Shown here piece after piece: positions 1 to 8,324 of a stretch of 64,000 nt of DNA; position 1 is the first letter of the stretch, and each line of letters begins with the position of its first letter. This DNA comes from an uncultured Albidovulum sp. (GTDB lineage: Bacteria > Pseudomonadota > Alphaproteobacteria > Rhodobacterales > Rhodobacteraceae). The stretch covers positions 1 to 64,000 of the forward strand of contig CAJYAD010000017.1 of NCBI GenBank assembly GCA_913064775.1, given 5' to 3'. The position numbers and the translations under genes were made by a program. Under the pieces are notes generated by a model. That model had not been told where the DNA came from and did no database searches. It saw nothing but the letters and a program-made list of their open reading frames with translations.

Positions 1-355
1 CGCCCAAGCCCCGGATACCCGCGACCTTGGCCTCGGGCACCAGCGACGACAGACACACCACCGCGCGAAGGCCGCGCCGCGCCGCCGCATAGGCGACCGA
101 CCGGCCATGGTTGCCGGTCGAGCAGCAGACCACCCCGGGCGCACCCTCGGGCACCGAGGCCACCGCATTGGCCGCACCGCGCAGCTTGAAGGCGCCGGTG
201 GGCAGGGCGATTTCCAGCTTCAGCAGGAACTCCGCCCCCAACTGCCCCGTCAGATAGGGCGAGGGCACCAGCGGCGTGCGCGCGGCGATGCCCGAAATCG
301 CCTGCCGTGCGGCAAGAACATCGGCAAGGCTAAGCCCCGCGGCCTGGGGTGTCAT
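1..355 (-). CDS. eutB: EutB-type threonine-dehydratase-like enzyme (partial, C-terminus outside window)
   Basis: This is the N-terminal ~118 residues of a fold-type II PLP enzyme of the threonine dehydratase family. The peptide PTGAFKLRGA carries the lysine that binds PLP, and CSTGNHGRS is the phosphate-binding Ser/Gly loop. In ectoine catabolic loci this family member is EutB, which acts on hydroxyectoine-derived intermediates. The ATG at 355 shares bases with the TGA of ehuA (TGATG), so it is translated with the transporter genes. The eutB name rests on the neighbouring ehu and eutD genes; taken alone the fragment could be any threonine/serine dehydratase. The gene runs off the left edge. 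Confidence 0.8.
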   Translation of the reverse strand, partial: MTPQAAGLSLADVLAARQAISGIAARTPLVPSPYLTGQLGAEFLLKLEIALPTGAFKLRGAANAVASVPEGAPGVVCCSTGNHGRSVAYAAARRGLRAVVCLSSLVPEAKVAGIRGLG

Positions 356-1131
356 CAATCGGCCTCCGTCACCGCACGCAGGAACTGCTGTGTGCGTTTT
401 TCCTTGGGATTGCCGAAGATCTCGTCCGGCGTTCCCTGTTCGCGGATGCGGCCCTGATCGAAAAAGCAGACCCGGTCGGAAATCTCGCGCGCAAAGCGCA
501 TCTCGTGCGTCACCATCAGCATGGTCAGATCATGTGCCTCGGCCAGATGGCGGATGACGTTCAGCACCTCGCCCACCAACTCGGGGTCGAGCGCCGATGT
601 GGGTTCATCGAACAGCATCACCTTGGGCCGCATCGCCAGCGCCCGGGCGATCCCCACCCGCTGCTGCTGCCCGCCCGAAAGCTGGTTGGGGAACTTGTGG
701 GCATGTTCCGTCAGCCCCACGAGTTCCAGCAATTCATCCGCACGCTCCTTCGCCGCGACCTTGGACAGGCCCAGCACGACGCGTGGCGCCTCGGTCAGGT
801 TGCGCAGCACGGTCATGTGGGGGAACAGGTTGAAGCTCTGGAACACCATGCCAAGCTGGGTGCGCATCTTGCGCAGATGGGCCTCGGACGCGGGCACCAA
901 CCGCTCACCCTTCTTCTCGTGCCAGAGCGGCTGTCCGCCCACATAGACGACCCCGCTGGTCACATCCTCCAGCGTCATCAGGATGCGAAGCACCGTGGAC
1001 TTGCCAGAGCCGGAGGGACCGATGATCGTCACCTTTTCGCCCTTGGCGACCTCGAAATCGAGGTCCTTGAGCACGTTGAAGGCGCCAAAGCTCTTTTCGA
1101 CCTTGTCGAAACGAATGATCGGTTCACTCAT
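355..1131 (-). CDS. ehuA: Ectoine/hydroxyectoine ABC transporter ATPase EhuA
   Basis: A 258-residue ATPase of the polar amino acid uptake type. It has Walker [10 protein letters not shown], the Q-loop [11 protein letters not shown], signature LSGGQQQR, Walker [13 protein letters not shown] and the switch histidine in VTHEM. It powers import through EhuC and EhuD using EhuB as the capture protein. The ATG at 1131 overlaps the ehuD stop in an ATGA arrangement, and the stop overlaps the start of eutB, so ehuB-C-D-A-eutB form one transcription unit read leftward. A longer in-frame upstream extension overlaps ehuD and is not needed. Confidence 0.92.
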   Translation of the reverse strand: MSEPIIRFDKVEKSFGAFNVLKDLDFEVAKGEKVTIIGPSGSGKSTVLRILMTLEDVTSGVVYVGGQPLWHEKKGERLVPASEAHLRKMRTQLGMVFQSFNLFPHMTVLRNLTEAPRVVLGLSKVAAKERADELLELVGLTEHAHKFPNQLSGGQQQRVGIARALAMRPKVMLFDEPTSALDPELVGEVLNVIRHLAEAHDLTMLMVTHEMRFAREISDRVCFFDQGRIREQGTPDEIFGNPKEKRTQQFLRAVTEAD

Positions 1132-1823
1132 CTGAGTGCGAGCCCCCTCTTGGGAAGTTTCACGTCGACCCAGCGCACGATGCCAGAGGCGATCAGCGTC
1201 AGGATCATGTAGAGTCCGCCCACCATCGACAGCGGGACGAGGTAATCGAAGGTCTGGTCGCCGATGATCTTGGCGACGTTGAGCATCTCGAGCACGGTGA
1301 CGACCGAAAGCACCGGCACATCCTTCATGATCGACACCATGTAGTTGCCCAGTGCCGGCACCACGCGCGGCACCGCCTGAGGCAGCACGATATGGGTGAA
1401 CGTGCGCCTGCCCGGCAGGTCCAGCGCCTTGGCGGCCTCGATTTGGCCGTGGTCGACCGCCTCGATCCCGGCGCGGTAGACCTCGGACATGTAAGCCGAA
1501 TACTGGATCCCGAGGGCCAGCGCACCGGTCAGGAAGGCAGGCAGGACGATGCCGTAATCCGGAAGCACATAATAGAGGAAGAAAAGCTGCACCAGCAGCG
1601 GCGTATCGCGGATGAATTCGGTGACGAACATCGCGGGCCAACGGACGATGCGCAAGCGCGCGCCCTTGAGCACCGCAAGGCCCAGCCCGATCACCATGGC
1701 GACGAAGAAGCCCAGGATCGAGGCCTCGATCGTCACCCACATGCCGATCAGCAGCATCGGCAGGATCGAAACCGCGAAGGCCAGCTCGCCATGCGAGGTA
1801 TCCCAGTGAAGGCCGAACAGCAT
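1128..1823 (-). CDS. ehuD: Ectoine/hydroxyectoine ABC transporter permease EhuD
   Basis: A 231-residue inner-membrane permease of the HisM/GlnP type with about five membrane segments. The EAA-like loop reads [18 protein letters not shown], the contact site for EhuA. It pairs with EhuC, whose sequence is related but distinct, as a heterodimeric channel. The ATG at 1823 starts only three bases after the end of ehuC, and the stop overlaps ehuA. Confidence 0.92.
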   Translation of the reverse strand: MLFGLHWDTSHGELAFAVSILPMLLIGMWVTIEASILGFFVAMVIGLGLAVLKGARLRIVRWPAMFVTEFIRDTPLLVQLFFLYYVLPDYGIVLPAFLTGALALGIQYSAYMSEVYRAGIEAVDHGQIEAAKALDLPGRRTFTHIVLPQAVPRVVPALGNYMVSIMKDVPVLSVVTVLEMLNVAKIIGDQTFDYLVPLSMVGGLYMILTLIASGIVRWVDVKLPKRGLALR

Positions 1824-1826
1824 CCG

Positions 1827-2498
1827 CTACCTCCGCGCGCCGCGCCAGCGGCCGACATTGGCCTCCAGCAGGCGCATCAGTACCGACAACACCAGCGCCA
1901 TGCCGAAATACATCAGCAGGACGATCGTGTAGACGGTGGTGGAATCCTGATAGTAATTGCGCAGCTGTTCGGCCTTGAAGGCCAGATCACCGAGGCTGAT
2001 CAGCGAGGCAAGCGCCGTGTCCTTGAGGTTTTGCACCGCAAGGTTGGAAAAGCTCGGCATCATCTCTGGGATCGCCTGCGGCAGCGCCACGCGCCAGAGG
2101 GTATGGCGATAGGTGAAGTTCATCGCCTTCGCCGCTTCGTATTGCTGCTTGCTGACCGCCTGGATCGCACCGCGCACCACCTCGGCCCCATAGGCGCCGA
2201 TATTGAGGCCCAGAGCCAGCACCCCGGCGGCAACCGGCGGCAGGCGCAGATTGATGCCGATCGCGTCGCCCATGATCGGCAGCGCGAAATACAGCCAGAA
2301 AAGCTGCACCAGCAGCGAGGTGCCGCGAAAGACCTCGATATAGGTGATCGACAGCCACCGAACCCCGCGAACCGGCGAGAGCTTACCGATCCCGGCGGCG
2401 AACGACAGGAACGCGCCCAGGATCGTCGACCAGAAGGTGAGCTGCACCGTGACCCAGGCGCCCTGCGACAACGGGCCGAGATACTGCGTCCAGGTCAT
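1827..2498 (-). CDS. ehuC: Ectoine/hydroxyectoine ABC transporter permease EhuC
   Basis: A 223-residue polar amino acid type permease, the partner of EhuD. Several hydrophobic helices are visible and the EAA loop is [21 protein letters not shown]. It sits between ehuB and ehuD in the leftward operon. The gap to ehuB contains a strong hairpin (2535-2561), which probably lowers expression of this and later genes relative to the binding protein. Confidence 0.92.
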   Translation of the reverse strand: MTWTQYLGPLSQGAWVTVQLTFWSTILGAFLSFAAGIGKLSPVRGVRWLSITYIEVFRGTSLLVQLFWLYFALPIMGDAIGINLRLPPVAAGVLALGLNIGAYGAEVVRGAIQAVSKQQYEAAKAMNFTYRHTLWRVALPQAIPEMMPSFSNLAVQNLKDTALASLISLGDLAFKAEQLRNYYQDSTTVYTIVLLMYFGMALVLSVLMRLLEANVGRWRGARR

Positions 2499-2534
2499 GG
2501 CGCGGAACTCCGGTTGGCGAAATGAAAGAAAGAG

Positions 2535-2561
2535 GGCGCCCGCGGCATGCGCGCGGACGCC
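2535..2561 (-). terminator. Hairpin between ehuB and ehuC (attenuator-like)
   Basis: A 10-bp GC-rich stem (2535-2544 with 2552-2561, one mismatch that is a G-U pair in the RNA) with a 7-base loop lies between the ehuB stop and ehuC. On the minus strand it is followed by a pyrimidine-rich CTCTTTCTTTC tract. It fits a partial terminator or an RNA-stabilising stem that leaves more binding-protein message than permease message. Confidence 0.6.
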
Positions 2562-2570
2562 TCAGTCAGC

Positions 2571-3428
2571 TTATTTGCAAAGCTCTTTGGTCGTCTTCTT
2601 GCCGGACCCTTGGATGTCGGCCTCGGTGAAGCCATAGCCCGACAGGATCTTCTTCCACTGATCGGTCTTCTTGAAGGCGACGAGTTCCTTGTCGAAGGCG
2701 TTGCGCAGGCTGGTCGACTTCTTGTTGAAGGTGAAACCGCCCCAGCTACGCTGCTCCTTGCCGTCGATCACCGGGTCCTTGAAGTTGTCCGCGACCTGCA
2801 CCTTGGGGCTTTTCTTGGCCAGTTCGCTGGCGGTGAGCCCGGTGGCGGCATAGGCGTTCGCCCGACCCGTCGCGACGGTCGAGATCGCGTCAGAATTCGA
2901 GGCGATGGTGACGATATTCGATTGCGGCACGCCCAGCTTCTGCATCATCTGCAACTCGTCGGCACCCGCCATCACCGCGACCTTCATCCCCTCCTTCTTG
3001 AAGTCGGCATAGGAATGCACGCCGTCGGGATTGCCCGTCTTGACCAGCAACCCCTCACCATACGAGGTGTTGGGATCGGAATAGAGCACCTTCTCGCAGC
3101 GCTCGGGCCGGATCGCCATCTCGGCCGCGGTCATGTCGAAGCGGTTGGCCAGAAGCCCCGGGATCAGCGACGAGAAGTTGGTCACGACCCATTGGATCTG
3201 GTCGGGCTTGATGCCCATCCTGCCCAGCACAGCCTTGGCCACGTCCGGCCCGGCGCCATTGGCGTTGCCGCTGGGATCGACGAATCCGTAGGGGATTTCG
3301 TTCGCGACGGCGATGCGGATATAGCCGCGCTCCTTGATCTGCTTCAGCGTCACGGCACCGGCCGCGCCTACGCCCAGAAGGCTGATCGCGACCACTCCGG
3401 CGACACCTTTGAGGAAAGTCCGTCTCAT
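2571..3428 (-). CDS. ehuB: Ectoine/hydroxyectoine-binding periplasmic protein EhuB
   Basis: A 285-residue solute-binding protein of the polar amino acid cluster (SBP_bac_3 fold). The N-terminus MRRTFLKGVAG carries a twin-arginine RRTFLK motif before a hydrophobic stretch, so export by Tat is likely. The mature part starts near VTLKQIKERGYIRIAVANE, typical of this family, and the PSGNANGAGPDVAKAVL stretch matches EhuB-type proteins. It captures ectoines in the periplasm and delivers them to EhuCD. It is the first gene of the leftward operon and is divergent from eutD. Confidence 0.92.
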   Translation of the reverse strand: MRRTFLKGVAGVVAISLLGVGAAGAVTLKQIKERGYIRIAVANEIPYGFVDPSGNANGAGPDVAKAVLGRMGIKPDQIQWVVTNFSSLIPGLLANRFDMTAAEMAIRPERCEKVLYSDPNTSYGEGLLVKTGNPDGVHSYADFKKEGMKVAVMAGADELQMMQKLGVPQSNIVTIASNSDAISTVATGRANAYAATGLTASELAKKSPKVQVADNFKDPVIDGKEQRSWGGFTFNKKSTSLRNAFDKELVAFKKTDQWKKILSGYGFTEADIQGSGKKTTKELCK

Positions 3429-3476
3429 CTTGGCTCAACTCCCTTGTTTCTGTGTTCGAGTCTCGTTTTCCGAAAG

Positions 3477-3570
3477 CTGTACACAACTCGAAATGGTTTG
3501 CAATCTTGCGCTGCCATAACGACCGCATTATTTAGTATACCTATGGGGGGCCAGCATACGTTGTGCACAA
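3477..3570. promoter_or_regulatory. ehuB/eutD divergent control region with GntR-type half-palindromes
   Basis: The 172-bp gap between ehuB and eutD contains a perfect palindrome TTGTGCACAA at 3561-3570 and a related imperfect copy CTGTACACAA at 3477-3486. Their centres are 84 bp apart, about eight helical turns. A further AGTATACC-like element lies near 3534. The TTGTNNACAA pattern is typical of FCD-type GntR repressors, and such a regulator gene lies just after eutD. Binding by that protein is inferred. Confidence 0.55.
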
Positions 3571-3600
3571 ATCCTCAGAGTTCATCCTTCCGGAGACATC

Positions 3601-4785
3601 ATGACCGCCCAGACCCCATCTTTCTCCGCGGCGGAATATTCCCGCCGTCTGGCCAAGGTTCGCGCAGCGATGGCGGCGCAGGAGTTCGACCTGCTATTCG
3701 TCGAGGATCCGTCGAACATGCATTGGCTGACGGGCTATGACGGCTGGTCCTTCTACGTCCATCAGGGCGTCATCGTGCTGCCCGACGCCGATCCGATCTG
3801 GTGGGGCCGGCGGCAGGATGCGAACGGCGCATTCCGCACCGTCTGGATGGCCGACGAAAGGGTGCACTTCTATGCCGACAATTATGTTCAGTCGACCGAA
3901 CGCCACCCGATGCAGGACCTTGCCCGCCTGATCCGCGACACCGTGGGCGATAAGGCCCGGATCGGCCTGGAGCTTGAGAATTACTATTTCTCCGCCAAGG
4001 CGTATCTGACGCTGCGCGAGGATCTGCCGGGGGCGGATCTTCAGGACGCGACCGCGCTGGTGAACCGCGCCCGCGGGGTCAAGAGCGCCGAGGAAATCGC
4101 CTTCATGCGCAAGGCCGCGCGGATCTCGGAGAAGATCATCGACGGTCTGGTCGAGCGCGCCCGCCCCGGCCTGCCAAAGAACGAGCTGGTCGCCGAGGCC
4201 TATGGCGACGCGATCCGCGGCGCAGATGGCGAATGGGGCGACTACCCCGCGATCGTGCCTCTGATGCCCACGGGAAAGGATGCCTCCGCTCCGCACCTGA
4301 CGTGGGACGGACGGCCCCTGCCCGCGCAAACCGCCACGTTCTTCGAAATCTCGGGCTGCTTCCGACGCTATCATGCCCCGCTCTGCCGCACCGTCTTCCT
4401 CGGCACCCCGCCGGACGACCTGAAACGCGCCGAGGCGGCGCTGGTCGAAGGACTCGAGGCCGGGCTCGACGCCGCCCGCGCCGGCAACCGCGCCTGCGAC
4501 ATCGCCGAGGCGCTGGCCGCGCCGCTGACCCGGGCGGGCATCGACCGGGCGGCGCGCTGCGGCTATCCGGTGGGCCTTTCCTATCCGCCGGACTGGGGCG
4601 AGCGGACAATTTCGCTCCGCTCCGACGACCAATCCGTGCTGGAGCCGGGCATGACCTTCCACTTCATGCCGGGCCTCTGGATGGACGATTGGGGGCTGGA
4701 GATCACCGAAACAATCCTGATCCGCGAAAGCGGCGCTGCCGAATGCCTTTGCGACCGGCCGCGCAGGATGTTCGTGAAGGATTGA
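3601..4785 (+). CDS. eutD: Ectoine hydrolase EutD/DoeA
   Basis: A 394-residue member of the M24 (Xaa-Pro aminopeptidase / creatinase) family that opens the ectoine ring to N-acetyl-diaminobutyrate. The N-terminal creatinase-like domain includes SNMHWLTGYDGWSFY. The C-terminal pita-bread domain includes FEISGCFRRYHAPLCRTVFLG, where the usual DTG metal motif of aminopeptidases is replaced by EISG, a trait of the ectoine hydrolase group. The length matches DoeA/EutD. It is divergent from ehuB and is followed after 2 bases by the GntR regulator gene. Confidence 0.9.
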   Translation: MTAQTPSFSAAEYSRRLAKVRAAMAAQEFDLLFVEDPSNMHWLTGYDGWSFYVHQGVIVLPDADPIWWGRRQDANGAFRTVWMADERVHFYADNYVQSTERHPMQDLARLIRDTVGDKARIGLELENYYFSAKAYLTLREDLPGADLQDATALVNRARGVKSAEEIAFMRKAARISEKIIDGLVERARPGLPKNELVAEAYGDAIRGADGEWGDYPAIVPLMPTGKDASAPHLTWDGRPLPAQTATFFEISGCFRRYHAPLCRTVFLGTPPDDLKRAEAALVEGLEAGLDAARAGNRACDIAEALAAPLTRAGIDRAARCGYPVGLSYPPDWGERTISLRSDDQSVLEPGMTFHFMPGLWMDDWGLEITETILIRESGAAECLCDRPRRMFVKD

Positions 4786-4787
4786 TC

Positions 4788-5570
4788 GTGGGGCGGACCG
4801 CAAATTGCTTGATCGCCGCGGCCCGCCCGCGCAACCTTGGCCCGGGCGGCCACGGCGGCACGCCTGAAGCAGAGAGGCACGGTATAAGCAACCCCAAGGA
4901 CCCGCAGACCAGCCCCGCGCGCGAACGCTACGCGCTGCTCTGCGACACGCTCCGCGACCGTATCTGCCTGCTCGACTACCCGCCCGGCACCCGGCTGAGC
5001 GAGGAGGCGCTGGCCAGCGAATTCGGCATCAGCCGCACACCGCTGCGGCGGGTGCTGGGCTGGCTCGAATCCCAGGGACTGCTGGTTTCGGTCCAGGGGG
5101 TCGGCACGATCGTCACCGATGTCGAGCTGGAAGAGCTGGCGCAGGTCTATCAGTTGCGGATGGAACTGGCCGACCTGATCGGCAAGCTCTCGCCCCTGCC
5201 GCCTGATGCAGAGACCGTCGCGCTGATGCGCAGCCTGCGCCAGCGCGGGCAGAAGCTGGCGGCCGAGCCCGATACACGCAGCTTCGCGCGGCTGAATATC
5301 GAGTTCTTCCATGCGCTGATGCGCTGCTCGGGCAATGCTCCGCTGCGCGAGATTTCAGAGCGGCTCTACTACCAGACCACCCGAATCTGGCTGAAGTCGA
5401 TCTCGCATCTCGACCTCGCCGAGGAGGTCGCGATCTTCGCCGACGAGATCAACGACGTTTGCACCGCGGTCGAACTGGGCGACATCATGGCTGCCGCCAG
5501 CATCCGCCGCGCCCATATCTCGATGAGCTTCTGGCGCCTCGGCCAGAACGGCGGAGGCCCCGCAGAATGA
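4788..5570 (+). CDS. GntR-family (FCD domain) regulator of the ectoine locus
   Basis: A regulator of up to 260 residues. A winged helix covers roughly residues 45-110 (LSEEALASEFGISRTPLRRVLGWLESQGLL), followed by an all-helical FCD ligand domain. GTG at 4788, two bases after the eutD stop, is the longest start that avoids eutD. The first ~40 residues are poor in structure, so a later TTG (4809) is possible. It probably responds to an ectoine breakdown product and binds the palindromes between ehuB and eutD. It is not the MocR-type EnuR seen in other ectoine loci, since no aminotransferase domain is present. Confidence 0.82.
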   Translation: MGRTANCLIAAARPRNLGPGGHGGTPEAERHGISNPKDPQTSPARERYALLCDTLRDRICLLDYPPGTRLSEEALASEFGISRTPLRRVLGWLESQGLLVSVQGVGTIVTDVELEELAQVYQLRMELADLIGKLSPLPPDAETVALMRSLRQRGQKLAAEPDTRSFARLNIEFFHALMRCSGNAPLREISERLYYQTTRIWLKSISHLDLAEEVAIFADEINDVCTAVELGDIMAAASIRRAHISMSFWRLGQNGGGPAE

Positions 5571-5985
5571 GGGGCGGCGCCAGATCGCTCGCCCGGGGCC
5601 ACGTCCCATTTCCGCCCGAGACGCGCCGCAGGGGGACTGTCGGACAGATGCGAACCCGTCTCCTCCACGGCAGCCGAGCTGACCCTTATTCGGCATAGAG
5701 GCCGCGCCACTCGGCGAGAGCGGCGGGGCGTGGTTCGTAGTTGGCGTGGCGCTTTGTGAGTACCCGTCCCCGAAGTCGCGGGATAAATCCGTCCGGGGAT
5801 AGGGGATGCGCGGCTGTCAGCCGAATTGGGCAACGGCGTCTGTCGAAATTGCCATCGCACATCAGGCGGGACCGACCCCAGGGCCGGTCTTGTCCTCAAA
5901 GCAATTGCAAGGGCGCGTGCCGGGGCTGGACGCGGCGGCCCCGGGCGCGCAAGGATCGCGGCAACGACCCTGCCCGGACCCCCCC
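5571..5985. other. Intergenic stretch with gene remnants and a dispersed repeat
   Basis: No intact gene was found. On the minus strand, positions 5686-5773 encode a peptide tail VLTKRHANYEPRPAALAEW followed by RGLYAE and a TAA stop. It looks like the C-terminus of a lost enzyme, possibly an FGGY sugar kinase, but this is a guess. Bases 5763-5804 match 25772-25810 closely and may be mobile DNA debris. The rest shows no recognisable signal. Confidence 0.4.
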
Positions 5986-6885
5986 ATGCCCGCAGACCTT
6001 CGAATGACCGCCGCGGATGTGGCCAAGGCGATCGGCATCGCGCTGATCTGGGGCATGGGTTTTGTCGTCGCCAAGTCAGGAACCGAGACCTTCCCGCCGA
6101 TCCTGTTGCAGGCGCTGCGCTTCGTCGTCACGTCGGTGGCGCTCGTTTGGTTTCTTCCCCGACCTGCGGGCAACATGCGCTGGCTGCTCATCGCCACCTT
6201 CGTCGGCGCGACCGTGCAATACGCGTTGACCTTCACCGGTCTCACCGGTCTCAGCGCCGGGGTCGCCGCGCTTGTCGTGCAGACCGAGGTGCCGTTTCTC
6301 GTGCTTCTCGGGGCGCTGGTCATGGGCGAGCGCCCGACCCGCCGCAAATGGGTTGGCATCGGCATCGCCTTCGCCGGTGTCGCGGTGATTACCGGCATCG
6401 GGCATCTTCAGGGATCGCTCGGCTCGATCCTTCTGGTGTTGGGAGGGGCCTTCACCTGGGCCATGGGCCAGGTGCTGGTGCGCAAGATCCGCGGGCTGAA
6501 CGGGCTTGCCGTCACCGGCTGGATCGCGGTTCTCGCGGTGCCCCAGCTTTTCGTGGCGTCGTTTCTGTTCGAGTCCGGTCAGCGCGCGGCGATCGTTTCG
6601 GCCGGGCCGTCTGTCTGGTTCGCGGTCCTCTATCTTGGCCTTGTCATGCAGGCGCTCGGCTACGCGTGGTGGAATTCCCTCCTCATCCGACATGAAGTCG
6701 GCAAGGTGGCACCCTTCCTGCTGCTGCTGCCGATCTTCGCCGTGCTCGGCGGGGTTGTCTTTCTTGGCGAAGCGCTGGTTCCGTCGCGGCTGATCGGCGG
6801 GGCGATCATTCTCGCCGGGGTTGCCCTGATCAGCACGGACAAGGGCAGAGCGCTGCCCGCGCCGGTCGCGGTCGAACCCGCCTAG
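5986..6885 (+). CDS. EamA/DMT-family membrane transporter
   Basis: A ~299-residue drug/metabolite transporter with ten predicted membrane helices in two EamA repeats (roughly 10-135 and 150-285). The N-terminal GIALIWGMGFVVAKSG and LIGGAIILAGVALIS near the end are typical. The substrate is unknown; the family exports amino acids, metabolites or drugs. ATG at 5986 (MPADLRM) or ATG at 6004 may be used; neither has a clear ribosome site. The TAG stop lies in CCTAGG, whose other strand is the stop of a transposase remnant, so the gene abuts a former insertion. Confidence 0.85.
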   Translation: MPADLRMTAADVAKAIGIALIWGMGFVVAKSGTETFPPILLQALRFVVTSVALVWFLPRPAGNMRWLLIATFVGATVQYALTFTGLTGLSAGVAALVVQTEVPFLVLLGALVMGERPTRRKWVGIGIAFAGVAVITGIGHLQGSLGSILLVLGGAFTWAMGQVLVRKIRGLNGLAVTGWIAVLAVPQLFVASFLFESGQRAAIVSAGPSVWFAVLYLGLVMQALGYAWWNSLLIRHEVGKVAPFLLLLPIFAVLGGVVFLGEALVPSRLIGGAIILAGVALISTDKGRALPAPVAVEPA

Positions 6886-7050
6886 GTGTTCAGTCCCGAC
6901 ATCTGGTGGATCGGGTTGAGGTTGAAACTGTCCGGTTCCGAAGTCCTGATCTTGCAGATGCAGTCGCATGGCGCGAGGCCGCCGGGTGTCTTGAGCCTGC
7001 GGGCGAAGTTGCAAGTGCCATGAAGTCGGCGAGGTGCGTGCGTAGCTGAG
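6882..7050 (-). pseudogene. IS481-family transposase C-terminal remnant
   Basis: Read on the minus strand, 6882-7020 encodes the tail of an IS481-type integrase-core transposase: NFARRLKT, then CICKIRTSEPDSFNLNP, IHQMSGLNT and TAG. The upstream peptide THLADFM (near 7020-7042) is in another frame, so at least one frameshift separates them. No other part of the element remains. Family assignment is from memory of the conserved tail. Confidence 0.6.
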
Positions 7051-7099
7051 GGCCTTCCTCACCCGCCCGATCGAGGGGGATTGGCCCTGTCTGTGAATC

Positions 7100-7340
7100 G
7101 ATGCGACCTACCTCGAGGTCCGGCGCGGCGGGCGGCCCGAGGTTCTGGGCCTGGAAATAGGCACCTCCGGAGCCAAGCCGATCTGGACCGAGTTCCTGCG
7201 CAAGCTGACGCGCCGGGGGCGGCGCGGGGCCAATCTGGTCATCAGCGACGCCCACGAGGGCATGAAGGCTGACGTCTCAAAGGTTCTTTGCCCCACCTGG
7301 CGGCGGTGCCTAGTCCACTTCCAGCGTAATGCCCTCGCCA
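7100..7340 (+). pseudogene. IS256-family (mutator) transposase remnant
   Basis: The plus strand from 7100 reads DATYLEVRRGGRPEVLGLE, then GTSGAKPIWTEFLRKLTRRG and VISDAHEGMKADVSKVL, then CLVHFQRNAL. These are the central DDE-region motifs of IS256-type transposases (DATYL, SDAHEG, VHF.RN). The segment between VRRGG and VLGLE is shortened by roughly 15-20 residues compared with intact members, and homology ends near 7340. It is a broken internal fragment with no ends visible. Confidence 0.75.
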
Positions 7341-7489
7341 GCCTCGCCAGTTTGCGGAGCATGTCGATCATGACGGCCAGACGAGGGTGGCGAAGATCGT
7401 CTTGTTGCCGGGTGCGGCCCGCGCGGCCCGTCCGGCGCCGCGATGGTCGCGCGAAGTCACGCGAAAACACGTATCTGTGATGCAGGTTT

Positions 7490-7508
7490 AAACTGAACAG
7501 TTCAGTTT
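7490..7508. promoter_or_regulatory. Perfect 19-bp palindrome, TetR-type operator candidate
   Basis: AAACTGAACAGTTCAGTTT is a complete inverted repeat (9+1+9). The form and length suit TetR/AcrR-family repressors. No regulator gene is next to it: an IS256 remnant lies upstream, and the nearest gene, at 7807, is 300 bp downstream. The 7509-7806 stretch holds no gene I can support. Confidence 0.5.
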
Positions 7509-7806
7509 TACATTCCTGTTACGAACCGACGAGACGCTCCCGGAAACGGGAAGGGGTTAGACCCGGTCTCATCGGTCCCCGATCGATAACCCCGGGATGC
7601 GGCAGATGCTGCATCCATAATAAGAAAGTCACATTCGTCTGGCCGAACCCGGCCTGGCGGTCGCATCAGCCCAGCGTTTCGAAAATGAGATAGCGTCTTC
7701 GCGCAGATCCTCAAGGATCGGCACCGAAGTCGGCTTGCCCGTTTCCGACCCGCTCAGCCGCGCCGACAGGACCCGCGCCAGATGCTGTGAAGGAAAGGAA
7801 GAAAAG

Positions 7807-8133
7807 ATGGCTACCCGTCTGACGAAAATCGCCGCGATCGCTCTTGTCTCGCTGACCGCCGCCGCGCCGATGGCGATGGCCTATGGCGTGGCATCCGATG
7901 CCAGCGCGAACCCCCTGTCGGTCTCGGTCGAGGCCCTGACCCCGCAGCCGGACCTGGCCTATCTGCCGGTCAGCGCCGCTGATGCGCAAGGCTCGGCCGG
8001 CGTGGTCAAAGTCGCCGAACTGGGCGCAGAGCCGCGGATGCCCTTCGCGCAGCAATCCACCGGCCCAATCGCTGGCAGCACCCATGTCGTGGTGACCGGC
8101 AACCTGACGGTGAACCCCGCGACTGCGCACTAA
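7807..8133 (+). CDS. Small secreted protein of unknown function
   Basis: A 108-residue protein with a clear Sec signal peptide (MATRLTKIAAIALVSLTAAA, cleavage likely after PMAMA). The mature chain is about 82 residues, rich in Ala, Val, Ser and Pro, without Cys and without a recognised domain. It ends in HVVVTGNLTVNPATAH. The ribosome site GGAAAGGAAG lies just before the ATG at 7807. A 12-bp terminator-like hairpin follows the stop, so it is probably a single-gene unit. I do not recognise a family. Confidence 0.7.
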   Translation: MATRLTKIAAIALVSLTAAAPMAMAYGVASDASANPLSVSVEALTPQPDLAYLPVSAADAQGSAGVVKVAELGAEPRMPFAQQSTGPIAGSTHVVVTGNLTVNPATAH

Positions 8134-8154
8134 GCGCCACTTGCGACACATATT

Positions 8155-8184
8155 CTGGGGGGCGGCTTCAGGGCCGCCCCCCAG
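8155..8184 (+). terminator. Strong GC hairpin after the small secreted gene
   Basis: CTGGGGGGCGGC (8155-8166) pairs perfectly with 8173-8184 across a 6-base loop, 21 bases after the stop at 8133. There is no following T run, so termination may be incomplete or the stem may protect the message end. Confidence 0.6.
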
Positions 8185-8324
8185 CCATGAGGGGGCATTC
8201 ATGCCATCAACAGCGGCCCTCTGCACCGAATAACCGCAACGTTTCTTTTACTTTCTAGTGTTCTCGGTAACGCCTAACCAAGCTCTTGAGTCGTCATTGC
8301 GTCATCAATCAGGAGTTTGGATAC

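Noticed and set aside
5806..5985. In-frame N-terminal extension of the EamA transporter.
   Set aside because: The added residues are low in hydrophobicity and unlike the family's start; ATG at 5986 or 6004 gives the normal length.
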